Positions 35,754 through 43,369 of a stretch of DNA of 64,000 bases are shown here, piece after piece. A program made the translations under genes and the position numbers. Source of the stretch: Terrabacter aerolatus (GTDB taxonomy: Bacteria > Actinomycetota > Actinomycetes > Actinomycetales > Dermatophilaceae); the NCBI RefSeq assembly GCF_007991735.1, contig NZ_BJYX01000008.1, forward strand, positions 62,001-126,000, written 5' to 3'. The notes below the pieces were generated by a model that saw nothing but the letters and a program-made list of their open reading frames with translations, searched no databases and was not told the DNA's origin. The first letter of the stretch is position 1. The number at the start of each line of letters is the position of its first letter.

Positions 35754-37187
35754 TCAGTCGAGCAGGACCCTCTCGCCGTAGCGCGGCACCGAGACGGCAC
35801 AGTCGAACCGATCGCGTATGCCGTGTGCCAGCGCCTGCGCGGCCGCGGGCTCTCCGTGGACGACGTGCACGGTCTCCGGGGGCTGCGGCAGCTCGCCGAT
35901 CCAGGTGAGCAGCTCGTCGGCGTCGGCGTGCACCGAGAAGTCGTCGAGCGTGACGACCTCGGCGCGCACCGGGACGTAGCGGCCGGCCATCTTCAGCTCG
36001 CGGGCGCCCTCCTGCAGGTCCCGGCCCCGCGTGCCGATCGCCTGGTAGCCGGTGAGCAGCACGGTGTTGCGTGCCTGGGGCAGCAGGTGCCGCAGGTGGT
36101 GCACGACCCGACCGCCGGTGGCCATCCCCGACGCCGACACGATGATGCAGGGGGTGCCGGGGTTGTTGAGGCGCATCGACTCCTCGGCGCTGTGCGCCGT
36201 CCGCAGCCCCGAGAGCCGCTGCAACCGGGCCAGTGCCTCGGGCCGGACCTCGGCCGCGTGCGCCGGGTCGCGGTAGATCTCGAGCGCCGCGAGGGCCATC
36301 GGGCTGTCGACCCAGACCGGGACGTCGGGGATCGCGCCGGACTCGGCGAGGTCGGCGATGGCGAGCAGGACGATCTCCGTGCGGTCGACGGCGAAGGCCG
36401 GCACGACGACGCTGCCACCGCGGCGGATCGTGCGCCGGATGGCCTCGGCCATGACGCGGTGCTCGGGGTCGACCTCGGGGTGGGCCCGGTCGCCGTACGT
36501 CGCCTCGACGACGACGGTGCGGGCGGCCGGAGGTCGGGCCCGGGGGAGCAGGACCGGGTGGTCGGGGCGCCCGAGGTCGCCGGAGAAGAGCACGCTCGAC
36601 CCGCCGAGCTCCACGAGCACGCTCGAGGAGCCGAGGATGTGGCCGGCCGGCACGAACGTCAGCGTCGCTCCCTCGCCGTAGGACTCGGAGTCGCCGACCT
36701 GCACGACTCGGCCGGCGCCGGCGGCAGCCACCGGACGCAGAGCGGCCACGGCCGCGTCCGCGTCGGCCACGGTGTAGAGCGGCAGCGGCGGGTCGTGCTT
36801 GGACCAGCCACCCCGACGGGCTCCTTCGGCCTCCTCCTCCTGCAGGTGCGCGCTGTCGCGCAGGATGACCGCCGCGAGGGCGGCGGTCCCGGCCGTCGTG
36901 TGGACCGGCCCGGCGAAGCCGCCCCTGACGAGGGCGGGCAGGTAGCCGCAGTGGTCGAGGTGGGCGTGGGTCAGGGCGACGGCGTCGATCGACGACGGGT
37001 CGACCGGTGGGGCCTCCCAGTTCAGTGCCCTCCACCGGCGCTCGCCCTGGTAGAGGCCGCAGTCGACCATGAGCCTCGTGCCGGTGCCCTCCAGCAGGAA
37101 CTTGCTGCCGGTGACGGTCCCGGCCGCCCCGAGGAACGTCAGCGCCGGCATCGGTCCGGCTCTCCCAGCTCTTGCGTGACTGCCCAT
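35754..37187 (-). CDS. MBL-fold beta-CASP ribonuclease-like protein
   Basis: A 477-residue metallo-beta-lactamase with the HxHxDH zinc motif THAHLDHCGYLP, then FVPAGHILGSSS, FSGDLGRPDHP and a beta-CASP domain with late motifs (SASGMATGGRVVHH, DDFSVHAD and HGEP). The fold is that of CPSF73-like RNA-processing enzymes. I chose ATG 37187 because GAGGAG lies six bases upstream. Proteins of this type sit in DosR-like stress regulons of actinobacteria, as the DUF1876/DUF1918 neighbours here suggest. Confidence 0.86.
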   Translation of the reverse strand: MGSHARAGRAGPMPALTFLGAAGTVTGSKFLLEGTGTRLMVDCGLYQGERRWRALNWEAPPVDPSSIDAVALTHAHLDHCGYLPALVRGGFAGPVHTTAGTAALAAVILRDSAHLQEEEAEGARRGGWSKHDPPLPLYTVADADAAVAALRPVAAAGAGRVVQVGDSESYGEGATLTFVPAGHILGSSSVLVELGGSSVLFSGDLGRPDHPVLLPRARPPAARTVVVEATYGDRAHPEVDPEHRVMAEAIRRTIRRGGSVVVPAFAVDRTEIVLLAIADLAESGAIPDVPVWVDSPMALAALEIYRDPAHAAEVRPEALARLQRLSGLRTAHSAEESMRLNNPGTPCIIVSASGMATGGRVVHHLRHLLPQARNTVLLTGYQAIGTRGRDLQEGARELKMAGRYVPVRAEVVTLDDFSVHADADELLTWIGELPQPPETVHVVHGEPAAAQALAHGIRDRFDCAVSVPRYGERVLLD

Positions 37188-37305
37188 GGCGCACTCCTCG
37201 GATCCACCTCCATCGTCCTCCCACGCGGCCGGCGGCGGACCGGTGTCGACGGGTGATCCTCGAGACAGAGCGGGGCCCTGGGACTGCGCCGCGGGCCACC
37301 TCGGC

Positions 37306-37824
37306 TCACGTCGCCCGGACTCGAGCCTGCTCACCGGTGCGCTGCTCGATGTCGCGCTCCGCCTCCTCGATCAGCCGGTCGGCCAGGTGGCGCAGGGCAC
37401 GGGCGACGGCGATCTCGTCGCCGATCTGCCGGGAGGCGGGGTCGTCGGTCGACCGGTGGCTCGCGCCCCTGGCGCTGAGGCGGTCGGGCGGGTCGGCGAC
37501 GAGGACGACGGTCGCCCTGGTGTCGTCGCCGGACTCGAGCAGCGAGACGCGGACCTGCCACTCGCGCAGGTGCTGCGTCGTCTCGTGCCCGGCGCGCGTC
37601 GTCGCCGCCGGTGCCGAGCTCGTCGCGGGCTCGGCGTCCGGCGTGCCGACGCGGAGCACGGCCCCCGGGCCGGGGTAGATGAGGCCCGTGTGGCCGTCGG
37701 CCCACCGCACGACGAAGGGCGGCCCACCGTCGGTCCCGCGGACCTCGAGCACCTCCCCGTCCCGGGTGGGCTCGTCGACGTGCTCGGCCGCCAGCACGAT
37801 GCGGTCTCCGACGTGTGCTCTCAC
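37306..37824 (-). CDS. DUF1918-DUF1876 fusion (Rv1738-like second half)
   Basis: A 172-residue protein. Residues 1-58 are a DUF1918 barrel ([38 protein letters not shown]). A Thr/Ala linker follows, and from about residue 88 a DUF1876 domain ([38 protein letters not shown]). DUF1876 includes M. tuberculosis Rv1738 and Rv2632c, hypoxia-induced DosR-regulon proteins. GTG start with AGGAGG. The fusion ties the two stress families together. A DosR-like box lies 79 bases upstream. Confidence 0.85.
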   Translation of the reverse strand: MRAHVGDRIVLAAEHVDEPTRDGEVLEVRGTDGGPPFVVRWADGHTGLIYPGPGAVLRVGTPDAEPATSSAPAATTRAGHETTQHLREWQVRVSLLESGDDTRATVVLVADPPDRLSARGASHRSTDDPASRQIGDEIAVARALRHLADRLIEEAERDIEQRTGEQARVRAT

Positions 37825-37902
37825 GATGGCCTCCTCGATCGGTCTCCGATCAGGACAGCACCGGGACAGCGGGCGTGCTCAGGGGCGAAGGGCTCCCGGC
37901 CG

Positions 37903-37918
37903 AGGGACCTTGGGCCCT
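37903..37918. promoter_or_regulatory. DosR/OsdR-like box in divergent promoter
   Basis: AGGGACCTTGGGCCCT matches the DosR core GGGACTTTGGTCCC at 12 of 14 positions (37904-37917). It is centred between the leftward DUF1918-DUF1876 gene (79 bases) and the rightward alcohol dehydrogenase gene (85 bases), so one site could serve both. Confidence 0.6.
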
Positions 37919-38002
37919 AGCCTGGTGTCGCGGTGCGGAGTGGGATCGGAGACAGGTCGCGCCCCGCGTGACCGACGACGCGAGGGAGGCGCCATCAGCA
38001 CC

Positions 38003-39013
38003 ATGGAGGCGTGGGTCGTCGAGGAGCCCGGCCCGCTCCGGCGGCACCCGCTCGTCCGGGTCGAGCTGCCCATCCCGCAGCCCGGGCCCGGCGAGGTGCT
38101 GGTCCGGGTGCGCGCCTGTGGGGTGTGCCGCACCGACCTGCACGTCGTGACGGGCGACCTGCCGCAGCACCGGCACCGGGTCGTGCCGGGGCACGAGGTG
38201 GTGGGCGAGGTCGCGCTCGTCGGGCCGGACGCCCACCGTTTCGTGCCGGGCGACCGGGTGGGGGTCGCGTGGCTGCGCACCACGTGCGGCGCGTGCCGGT
38301 GGTGTCGCGCCGGGCGCGAGAACCTCTGCGCGGCCTCGCGCTACACCGGCTGGGACGCCGACGGTGGCTACGCCGGGTGGACCGTCGTTCCCGAGGCCTA
38401 CGCCTACCGGGTGCCTCGGTCGTTCTCTGACGTCGAGGCGGCGCCCTTGCTGTGCGCGGGCATCATCGGCTACCGCTCGCTGCGCCGCGCGGAGCTGCCG
38501 CCCGGGGGACGGCTCGGCATCTACGGGTTCGGTGCGAGCGCCCACCTCACGGCGCAGGTCGCCGTCGCCCAGGGCGCCGAGGTCCACGTGCTGACCCGGG
38601 GCGCCGGCGCGCAGCAGCTCGCCCTGGAGCTCGGGGCGGCCTCGGTGGGAGGCGCCGACGACGCGCCACCGGTGCCGCTCGACGCCGCGATCCTCTTCGC
38701 GCCGGTGGGCGAGCTGGTCCCGGTCGCGCTGGAGGCCCTCGGGCCGGGCGGCACCCTGGCGCTGGCCGGCATCCACCTGAGCGACATCCCCGTGCTCGAC
38801 TACCAGCGGCACCTCTTCCGCGAACGCTCGGTGCGCAGCGTCACGAGCAACACGCGGCAGGACGGTGAGGAGTTCCTCCTGCTGGCCGAGCGGCTCGGGC
38901 TCCGGGTCGCCACGACGCCGGTGCCGCTGGGCGAGGCCGACGTCGCGCTCGCCGACCTCGAGGCCGGGCGCCTCCACGGCGCCGCCGTCCTCGTGCCGGA
39001 CCACTCGGGCTGA
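38003..39013 (+). CDS. Zinc-dependent alcohol dehydrogenase
   Basis: A 336-residue medium-chain dehydrogenase. The catalytic zinc ligands are in [15 protein letters not shown] and GHEVVGEV (Cys39, His65-Glu66). The structural zinc Cys cluster [15 protein letters not shown] is present, and the coenzyme motif is [11 protein letters not shown]. Overall it is the AdhA/AdhP-like group that oxidises alcohols or reduces aldehydes with NAD(H). The ATG at 38003 is used; a GGGAGG lies somewhat far upstream (about 12 bases). It is tail-to-tail with ppdK, 17 bases away. Confidence 0.87.
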   Translation: MEAWVVEEPGPLRRHPLVRVELPIPQPGPGEVLVRVRACGVCRTDLHVVTGDLPQHRHRVVPGHEVVGEVALVGPDAHRFVPGDRVGVAWLRTTCGACRWCRAGRENLCAASRYTGWDADGGYAGWTVVPEAYAYRVPRSFSDVEAAPLLCAGIIGYRSLRRAELPPGGRLGIYGFGASAHLTAQVAVAQGAEVHVLTRGAGAQQLALELGAASVGGADDAPPVPLDAAILFAPVGELVPVALEALGPGGTLALAGIHLSDIPVLDYQRHLFRERSVRSVTSNTRQDGEEFLLLAERLGLRVATTPVPLGEADVALADLEAGRLHGAAVLVPDHSG

Positions 39014-39020
39014 GTCGGTG

Positions 39021-39050
39021 TCAGCGCGTGTCAGCGCGTGTCAGCGCGTG
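39021..39050. repeat. Three tandem copies of TCAGCGCGTG at the ppdK 3' end
   Basis: The unit TCAGCGCGTG repeats exactly three times (39021-39030, 39031-39040, 39041-39050). The middle copy supplies the ppdK stop codon on the minus strand (TCA at 39031-39033). Slippage would shift the C-terminus by a few residues. It also lies in the 17-base gap after the alcohol dehydrogenase. Confidence 0.8.
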
Positions 39051-41754
39051 TCCGCGGTCCGCCGGCGAGCAGCACGGCCTGGCGCCCGGCCTCGAGCCGC
39101 ACGACCGGGATGCGCGGGGGCGAGCAGGAGAGGTAGTCGAGCCCGGTGCGGGCGAAGAACCCGATCGAGGCGGGGTCGCCCGCGTGCTCGCCGCACGCCC
39201 CGAGTCCCAGTCCCGGGCGGGCCCGGCGCCCGTCGCGCGCCGCCATCGCGACGAGGGCACCGACCCCCGCCTCGTCGAGCGTCCGGAACGGGTCGGTGGC
39301 CACGATGCCGGCCTCGCGGTACACCGCGAGGAAGTTGGCCTCGGCGTCGTCGCGGGACATGCCCCAGCTCGTCTGGGTGAGGTCGTTCGTGCCGAACGAG
39401 AAGAAGTCCGCGTGCTCTGCCAGGGCGGAGGCGGTCAGGGCGGCTCGGGGCAGCTCGACCATGACACCGATGGGCAGACGCAGCGAGGTGTGGTGGGCCT
39501 CCGCGACGTCGGCGACGATGGCCTCCATCCGCCCGCGGGCCGCCGTCAGCTCGGCGACGTCGGCAACGAGGGGCACCATGAGCTCGGGTCGCACGTCGTG
39601 GCCCGCAACCCGCAGCGCGACGGTGGCCTCGGCGAGCGCCCGCACCTGCGCGTCGACGATCTGCGGCAGCACGGTGAGCAGGCGCACGCCACGCAGGCCG
39701 AGCATCGGGTTCGACTCGTGCCAGCGCCGGGTCGCGGAGAGGCGGCGTTCGAGCGTCGCGTCGAGCGTGCCGCGCTCGGCCGCGACGGCGGCGGCGACCG
39801 ACAGCTCGACGAGGTCGGGCAGGAACTCGTGCAGGGGCGGGTCGAGCAGCCGCACCACGACCGGCAGCCCCTCCATCACCTCGAGCAGGCTCGTGAACTC
39901 CGTCAGGGCGAGGGCCTCGATCTCGGCCAGGGCCCCGGCCCTGTCGTCGTCGGTGACGATTCGCTCGACGAGGACCCGCCGCTCGCCGAGGAGCATGTGC
40001 TCCGTGCGGCACAGCCCGATCCCCTCGGCGCCGAAACGCCGTGCGGCCCGAGCTTCCTCGGGAGTCTCAGCGTTGGCCATGACTCCGAGGTGACGTCGCA
40101 GGTCCGCGTGAGCCAGCAGGGTCAGCACCGCTCGGACGGTCCGGTCGGCAACGGCGCCCGGCGACGCTCCCTCACTCACGGCGGCCGACACGGCACTCGG
40201 CTCGACCTCGCGCTGACCGGCATACAGCTCGCCCGTCGTGCCGTCGACCGAGACGACGGTGCCCTCGGGCAGCGTCACCCCGCCCGGGAGGGTCGCGACC
40301 CGGGCGGCGGGGTCGACGACGAGCCCCTCCACGCCGGTGACGCACGTGAGCCCGAGGCCGCGGGCCACGACGGCCGCGTGCGACGTGAGGCCGCCCCGGG
40401 AGGTGATGACCGCTCGGGCGGCGAGCAGGCCGCCGAAGTCGTCGGGACTCGTCTCCGGGCGCGCCAACACGACCTCCCGCCCGAGCGCCGTCCACGCCAT
40501 CGCCGTCGCCGCGTCGAAGACGAGCCGGCCGTGGGCCGCTCCCGGGCTCGCCGCGAGGCCGTGGGCCAGCGGGACGAGACCGTCCGACGTGGCGAAGGTC
40601 GGGTGGAGCAACGTCTGCAGCTGCGTCCCGTCGACGCGGGTCAGGGCCTCGTCGAGGTCGATGACGCCCTCGTCGACGAGCTCGACGGCGATCCGGAAGG
40701 CCGCGGCCGGGCTGCGCTTGCCGAGCCGGGTCTGCAGGATCCACAGCCGTCCCCGCTCGACGGTGAACTCGACGTCGCAGAGGTCGCGGTAGTGCTCCTC
40801 CAGGGTGCGCAGGTGCGTGCTCAGCTCGGCGTGCAGCGCGGGCTCGCGGCGCGCGAGCTCGGACAGGTCCATCGGGCTGCGGCTGCCGCTGACGACGTCC
40901 TCGCCCTGGGCGTCGGGCAGGTAGTCCCCGAACACGCCGGGCGCGCCGCTCACGGGGTCGCGGGTGAAGCAGACACCGCTACCCGAGCGCTCGCCGCGGT
41001 TGCCGAACACCATCTGCACGACGTTGACGGCAGTCCCCAGGTCGTCGGCGATGCCCTCGTGCGCGCGGTAGAGCCGGGCCCGCTCGCCGTTCCACGACGC
41101 GAAGACCGCGATGACAGCGCGGTGCAGCTGCTCACCCGGGTCCTGAGGCAGGTCCTCGCCGGTGCGCTCCACGACGAGCCGACGGAACCCGGCCGTCAGC
41201 CGTTCGAGGGTCGCGGCGTCGAGGTCGGCGTCGGTGGCCGCACCCGTCTCGTGGCGCAGGAGCGTCAGCTGGTCGTCGAAGAGGGCACCCGCGACGCCCA
41301 GGACCGTACGGCCGTACATCTGCACGAGCCGGCGGTAGCTGTCCCAGGCGAACCGGGCCTCCCCGCGCTCGACGAGGGCGGCCGCGACGGCGTCGTTCAT
41401 CCCGACGTCGAGGACGGTCTCCATCATCCCCGGCATCGAGAAGCGGGCGCCCGAGCGCACCGAGACGAGCAGGGGCGCCGCCGGGTCGCCGAAGCGCAGC
41501 CCCGAGCGCCGCTCGAGGTCGACCATCGCGGCCTCGATCTGCCCCCACAACCCGTCGGGCTCGCCGTCGCCCGAGAGCCACGCCCGGCAGGCCTCCGTCG
41601 TCACGACGAAACCCGGCGGGACGGGCAGGCCGAGCCGTGACATCTCCGCGAGCCCGGCTCCCTTGCCCCCCAGCAGGCCTGCCATCGTGCGGTCGCCCTC
41701 GTGGAGCTCCAGCACGAACGGTGCTCGTGCCGTGCGCTCCGGTGTCGTCGTCAT
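39031..41754 (-). CDS. ppdK: Pyruvate, phosphate dikinase
   Basis: A 907-residue enzyme that interconverts pyruvate, ATP and phosphate with PEP, AMP and pyrophosphate. The N-terminal ATP-grasp domain has GGKGAGLAEM and VRSGARFSMPGMMETVLDVG. The swivel domain carries the phosphohistidine in TSRGGLTSHAAVVARG. The C-terminal PEP/pyruvate barrel ends with FSFGTNDLTQ and ACGEHAGDP. It is close to the usual ~880-910 length. The promoter region holds a DosR-like box (41868-41883), so it probably serves energy or carbon metabolism under hypoxia. Confidence 0.95.
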   Translation of the reverse strand: MTTTPERTARAPFVLELHEGDRTMAGLLGGKGAGLAEMSRLGLPVPPGFVVTTEACRAWLSGDGEPDGLWGQIEAAMVDLERRSGLRFGDPAAPLLVSVRSGARFSMPGMMETVLDVGMNDAVAAALVERGEARFAWDSYRRLVQMYGRTVLGVAGALFDDQLTLLRHETGAATDADLDAATLERLTAGFRRLVVERTGEDLPQDPGEQLHRAVIAVFASWNGERARLYRAHEGIADDLGTAVNVVQMVFGNRGERSGSGVCFTRDPVSGAPGVFGDYLPDAQGEDVVSGSRSPMDLSELARREPALHAELSTHLRTLEEHYRDLCDVEFTVERGRLWILQTRLGKRSPAAAFRIAVELVDEGVIDLDEALTRVDGTQLQTLLHPTFATSDGLVPLAHGLAASPGAAHGRLVFDAATAMAWTALGREVVLARPETSPDDFGGLLAARAVITSRGGLTSHAAVVARGLGLTCVTGVEGLVVDPAARVATLPGGVTLPEGTVVSVDGTTGELYAGQREVEPSAVSAAVSEGASPGAVADRTVRAVLTLLAHADLRRHLGVMANAETPEEARAARRFGAEGIGLCRTEHMLLGERRVLVERIVTDDDRAGALAEIEALALTEFTSLLEVMEGLPVVVRLLDPPLHEFLPDLVELSVAAAVAAERGTLDATLERRLSATRRWHESNPMLGLRGVRLLTVLPQIVDAQVRALAEATVALRVAGHDVRPELMVPLVADVAELTAARGRMEAIVADVAEAHHTSLRLPIGVMVELPRAALTASALAEHADFFSFGTNDLTQTSWGMSRDDAEANFLAVYREAGIVATDPFRTLDEAGVGALVAMAARDGRRARPGLGLGACGEHAGDPASIGFFARTGLDYLSCSPPRIPVVRLEAGRQAVLLAGGPRTRADTR

Positions 41755-41867
41755 GGCCCCTCCCGTGGTCGAGTGCCCAGCTGCTCAAGCTGTCGAGGGC
41801 ACGGGGGTCGTGCTCACGGCGCCTGCCCCCTCACTGGCATCGTCCGTCCGGTGACCGGGCAGCCGGC

Positions 41868-41883
41868 AGGGGCTTTGGTCCCT
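41868..41883. promoter_or_regulatory. DosR/OsdR-like box upstream of ppdK
   Basis: AGGGGCTTTGGTCCCT differs from GGGACTTTGGTCCC at one of 14 core bases (A to G). It lies about 114 bases upstream of the ppdK start. Together with the box at 37903-37918 it marks this stretch as a likely DosR-type regulon. Confidence 0.65.
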
Positions 41884-41896
41884 CCGGGGACGCACA

Positions 41897-41933
41897 CACC
41901 CGCGACGAAGCCCCGAGGGCCTCGACGCGGGTG
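41897..41933 (-). terminator. Long imperfect hairpin
   Basis: CACCCGCG (41897-41904) pairs with CGCGGGTG (41926-41933); CGA/TCG and GCCC/GGGC pair inside with two mismatches. It lies between the DUF4235 gene and the ppdK promoter and likely insulates one from the other. Confidence 0.5.
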
Positions 41934-41951
41934 CGAGGACTGCGTGCGGTG

Positions 41952-41966
41952 CCGCCCGACGGGCGG
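41952..41966 (-). terminator. Short GC hairpin after the DUF4235 gene
   Basis: CCGCCCG (41952-41958) pairs with CGGGCGG (41960-41966). It begins 17 bases past the DUF4235 stop, the expected place for a terminator of that leftward gene. Confidence 0.5.
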
Positions 41967-41982
41967 ACGTCAGCGGCCGGGG

Positions 41983-42447
41983 CTACCGGCGGCCGGTGGC
42001 CTTGTCGATGGCCTTCTGGGTCGCGCGCTCGGCCTTGGCCTTGCCCTTGGCCAGCTTGCGCGAGGCCTTCTTGTCGGTCGGCGAGACCTTCTCGTCCTCA
42101 AGGGCCTTGGGCAGGTGCCCGGTCGAGCGGCGGTAGTACGACGCCGCACCCCGCTCGGCGGCGACGCGAGCTGCTGCCACGGCCATCGAGGACAGGGCGG
42201 TGAAGAGGACGACGTCGCGGGTGCGCTCACGCTCGAAGTCGCCCTTGACCGGCACGTTGCGGCCGGTCGCGAGCTTCCAGCCCTTCTGCGCCGCGTCGGT
42301 CGCGATCTTCGTCGCGACGATCGTCGACCCGATGCTGAGGATCTTCCAGACCGGGCCGCTGACGGGGGTGTGCTGCGGCGTCTGCGCCTTGGCCTTCGCC
42401 TTCTCGGCGGCTCGCGAGGCGGCCTTCTTCGTGTCCTTGGAACCCAT
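41983..42447 (-). CDS. DUF4235 protein
   Basis: A 154-residue protein. The core is the DUF4235 segment with helices VWKILSIGSTIVATKIATDA and VVLFTALSSMAVAAARVAAER (about 33-110), often called membrane-associated. The ends are Lys/Ala-rich (SRKLAKGKAKAERATQKAID). ATG start without a clear Shine-Dalgarno sequence; an upstream extension would run into the TPP riboswitch. Such proteins are frequent in actinobacteria; role unknown. Confidence 0.8.
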   Translation of the reverse strand: MGSKDTKKAASRAAEKAKAKAQTPQHTPVSGPVWKILSIGSTIVATKIATDAAQKGWKLATGRNVPVKGDFERERTRDVVLFTALSSMAVAAARVAAERGAASYYRRSTGHLPKALEDEKVSPTDKKASRKLAKGKAKAERATQKAIDKATGRR

Positions 42448-42527
42448 GACGTGACTGTACCCACGAGGCCCGGACGCCGGACGAGTAGAGTCACCCCCGA
42501 CAACTGAAGAGCACCACCCACCCATCA

Positions 42528-42625
42528 CGACAGGGGAGCGCGTCACGCGCTGAGAGTGCGGCAGCCCGAAGGGCCGGGCCGCAGACCCTCGAACCTGCTC
42601 CGGTTAGCACCGGCGAAGGAAGTCG
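42528..42625 (+). ncRNA. TPP riboswitch (THI element)
   Basis: The conserved THI-box pieces are all present in order: GGGGAGC at 42533-42539, GCTGAGAG from 42549, ACCCTCGAACCTG from 42584 and the CACCGGCGAAGGAAG core near 42608-42622. The closing stem CGAC (42528-42531) pairs with GTCG (42622-42625). It precedes ykoE by 110 bases. Downstream, 42682-42732 can form a hairpin whose right arm includes the GGGAGA ribosome-binding site of ykoE, so TPP probably represses translation. Confidence 0.95.
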
Positions 42626-42735
42626 GTATTTCTCAGGCCACTGCACGGCATACGTCATCGACGTGTCCGTTCGGCTGGCTTCCCCCGGAATCCATTTGTA
42701 GACAGACGTATCCACTGGAATTCGGGAGACACACC

Positions 42736-43350
42736 ATGTCCAAGACCATCACCGCCAGCGGGCCACTGACCCGCTGGCGCACCATCGACCTGCTCACCTG
42801 CGCCTTCCTCGGGGTCGCCTTCGGCGTCGCCTACTGGGCCTGGGGGCTCGTCTACTCCGTGCCGTCGAACGCCGTCTCGGCGGTCTTCCCGCCCCTCGGC
42901 GCCCTCTTCAACTGGCCCTGGCTCGTCGCCGGCGTCGTCGGCATGCTCATCATCCGTCGGCCCGGGGCAGCGGTCTTCACCGAGCTGCTCGCAGCCGTCG
43001 TGTCCGCGCTCATCGGCACCCAGTGGGGCCTGACCACGCTCGTCTCCGGACTCGTCCAGGGGCTCGGGGTCGAGATCGGCTTCGCCGTGTTCGGGTATGC
43101 CGTGTACCGCTGGGCTCCGCTGCTGCTCGGAGGTTTCCTCGGCGGCGCCTTCGAGGCGGTCTACGAGTGGTACTCGTACTGGACCGACTGGGGCTGGGAC
43201 TACAAGATCGCCTACCTCTTCCTCCTCGGTGCCTCGGTGGCCGTCTTCGGCTCGCTCGTCGCCGTCGGCCTGACCCGCCTGCTCGCCGCCGCGGGGGCGC
43301 TCAACCCGTTCCCGCCCGGCCAGGAGGTCCGCGAGCAGCGGGCCGTCTGA
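42736..43350 (+). CDS. ykoE: ECF-type S component YkoE (thiamine/HMP uptake)
   Basis: A 204-residue membrane protein with five or six helices (LLTCAFLGVAFGVAYWAWG; LVAGVVGMLIIRRPGAAVFTE; FLLGASVAVFGSLVAVG). The RRPGAAVFTELLAA block and EWYSYWTDWGWD are typical of YkoE, the substrate-binding subunit of the thiamine-precursor (HMP) transporter. GGGAGA lies upstream of the ATG. The TPP riboswitch in its leader strongly supports thiamine-related cargo. Followed after 19 bases by the fused ATPase/T component. Confidence 0.92.
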   Translation: MSKTITASGPLTRWRTIDLLTCAFLGVAFGVAYWAWGLVYSVPSNAVSAVFPPLGALFNWPWLVAGVVGMLIIRRPGAAVFTELLAAVVSALIGTQWGLTTLVSGLVQGLGVEIGFAVFGYAVYRWAPLLLGGFLGGAFEAVYEWYSYWTDWGWDYKIAYLFLLGASVAVFGSLVAVGLTRLLAAAGALNPFPPGQEVREQRAV

Positions 43351-43369
43351 CCTGCGTGCCGGACGAGCC

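Noticed and set aside
37272-37285. GGGGCCCTGGGACT as a third DosR-like box ahead of the MBL gene
   Set aside because: It misses six of 14 core bases and lacks symmetry. I kept only the two better sites.
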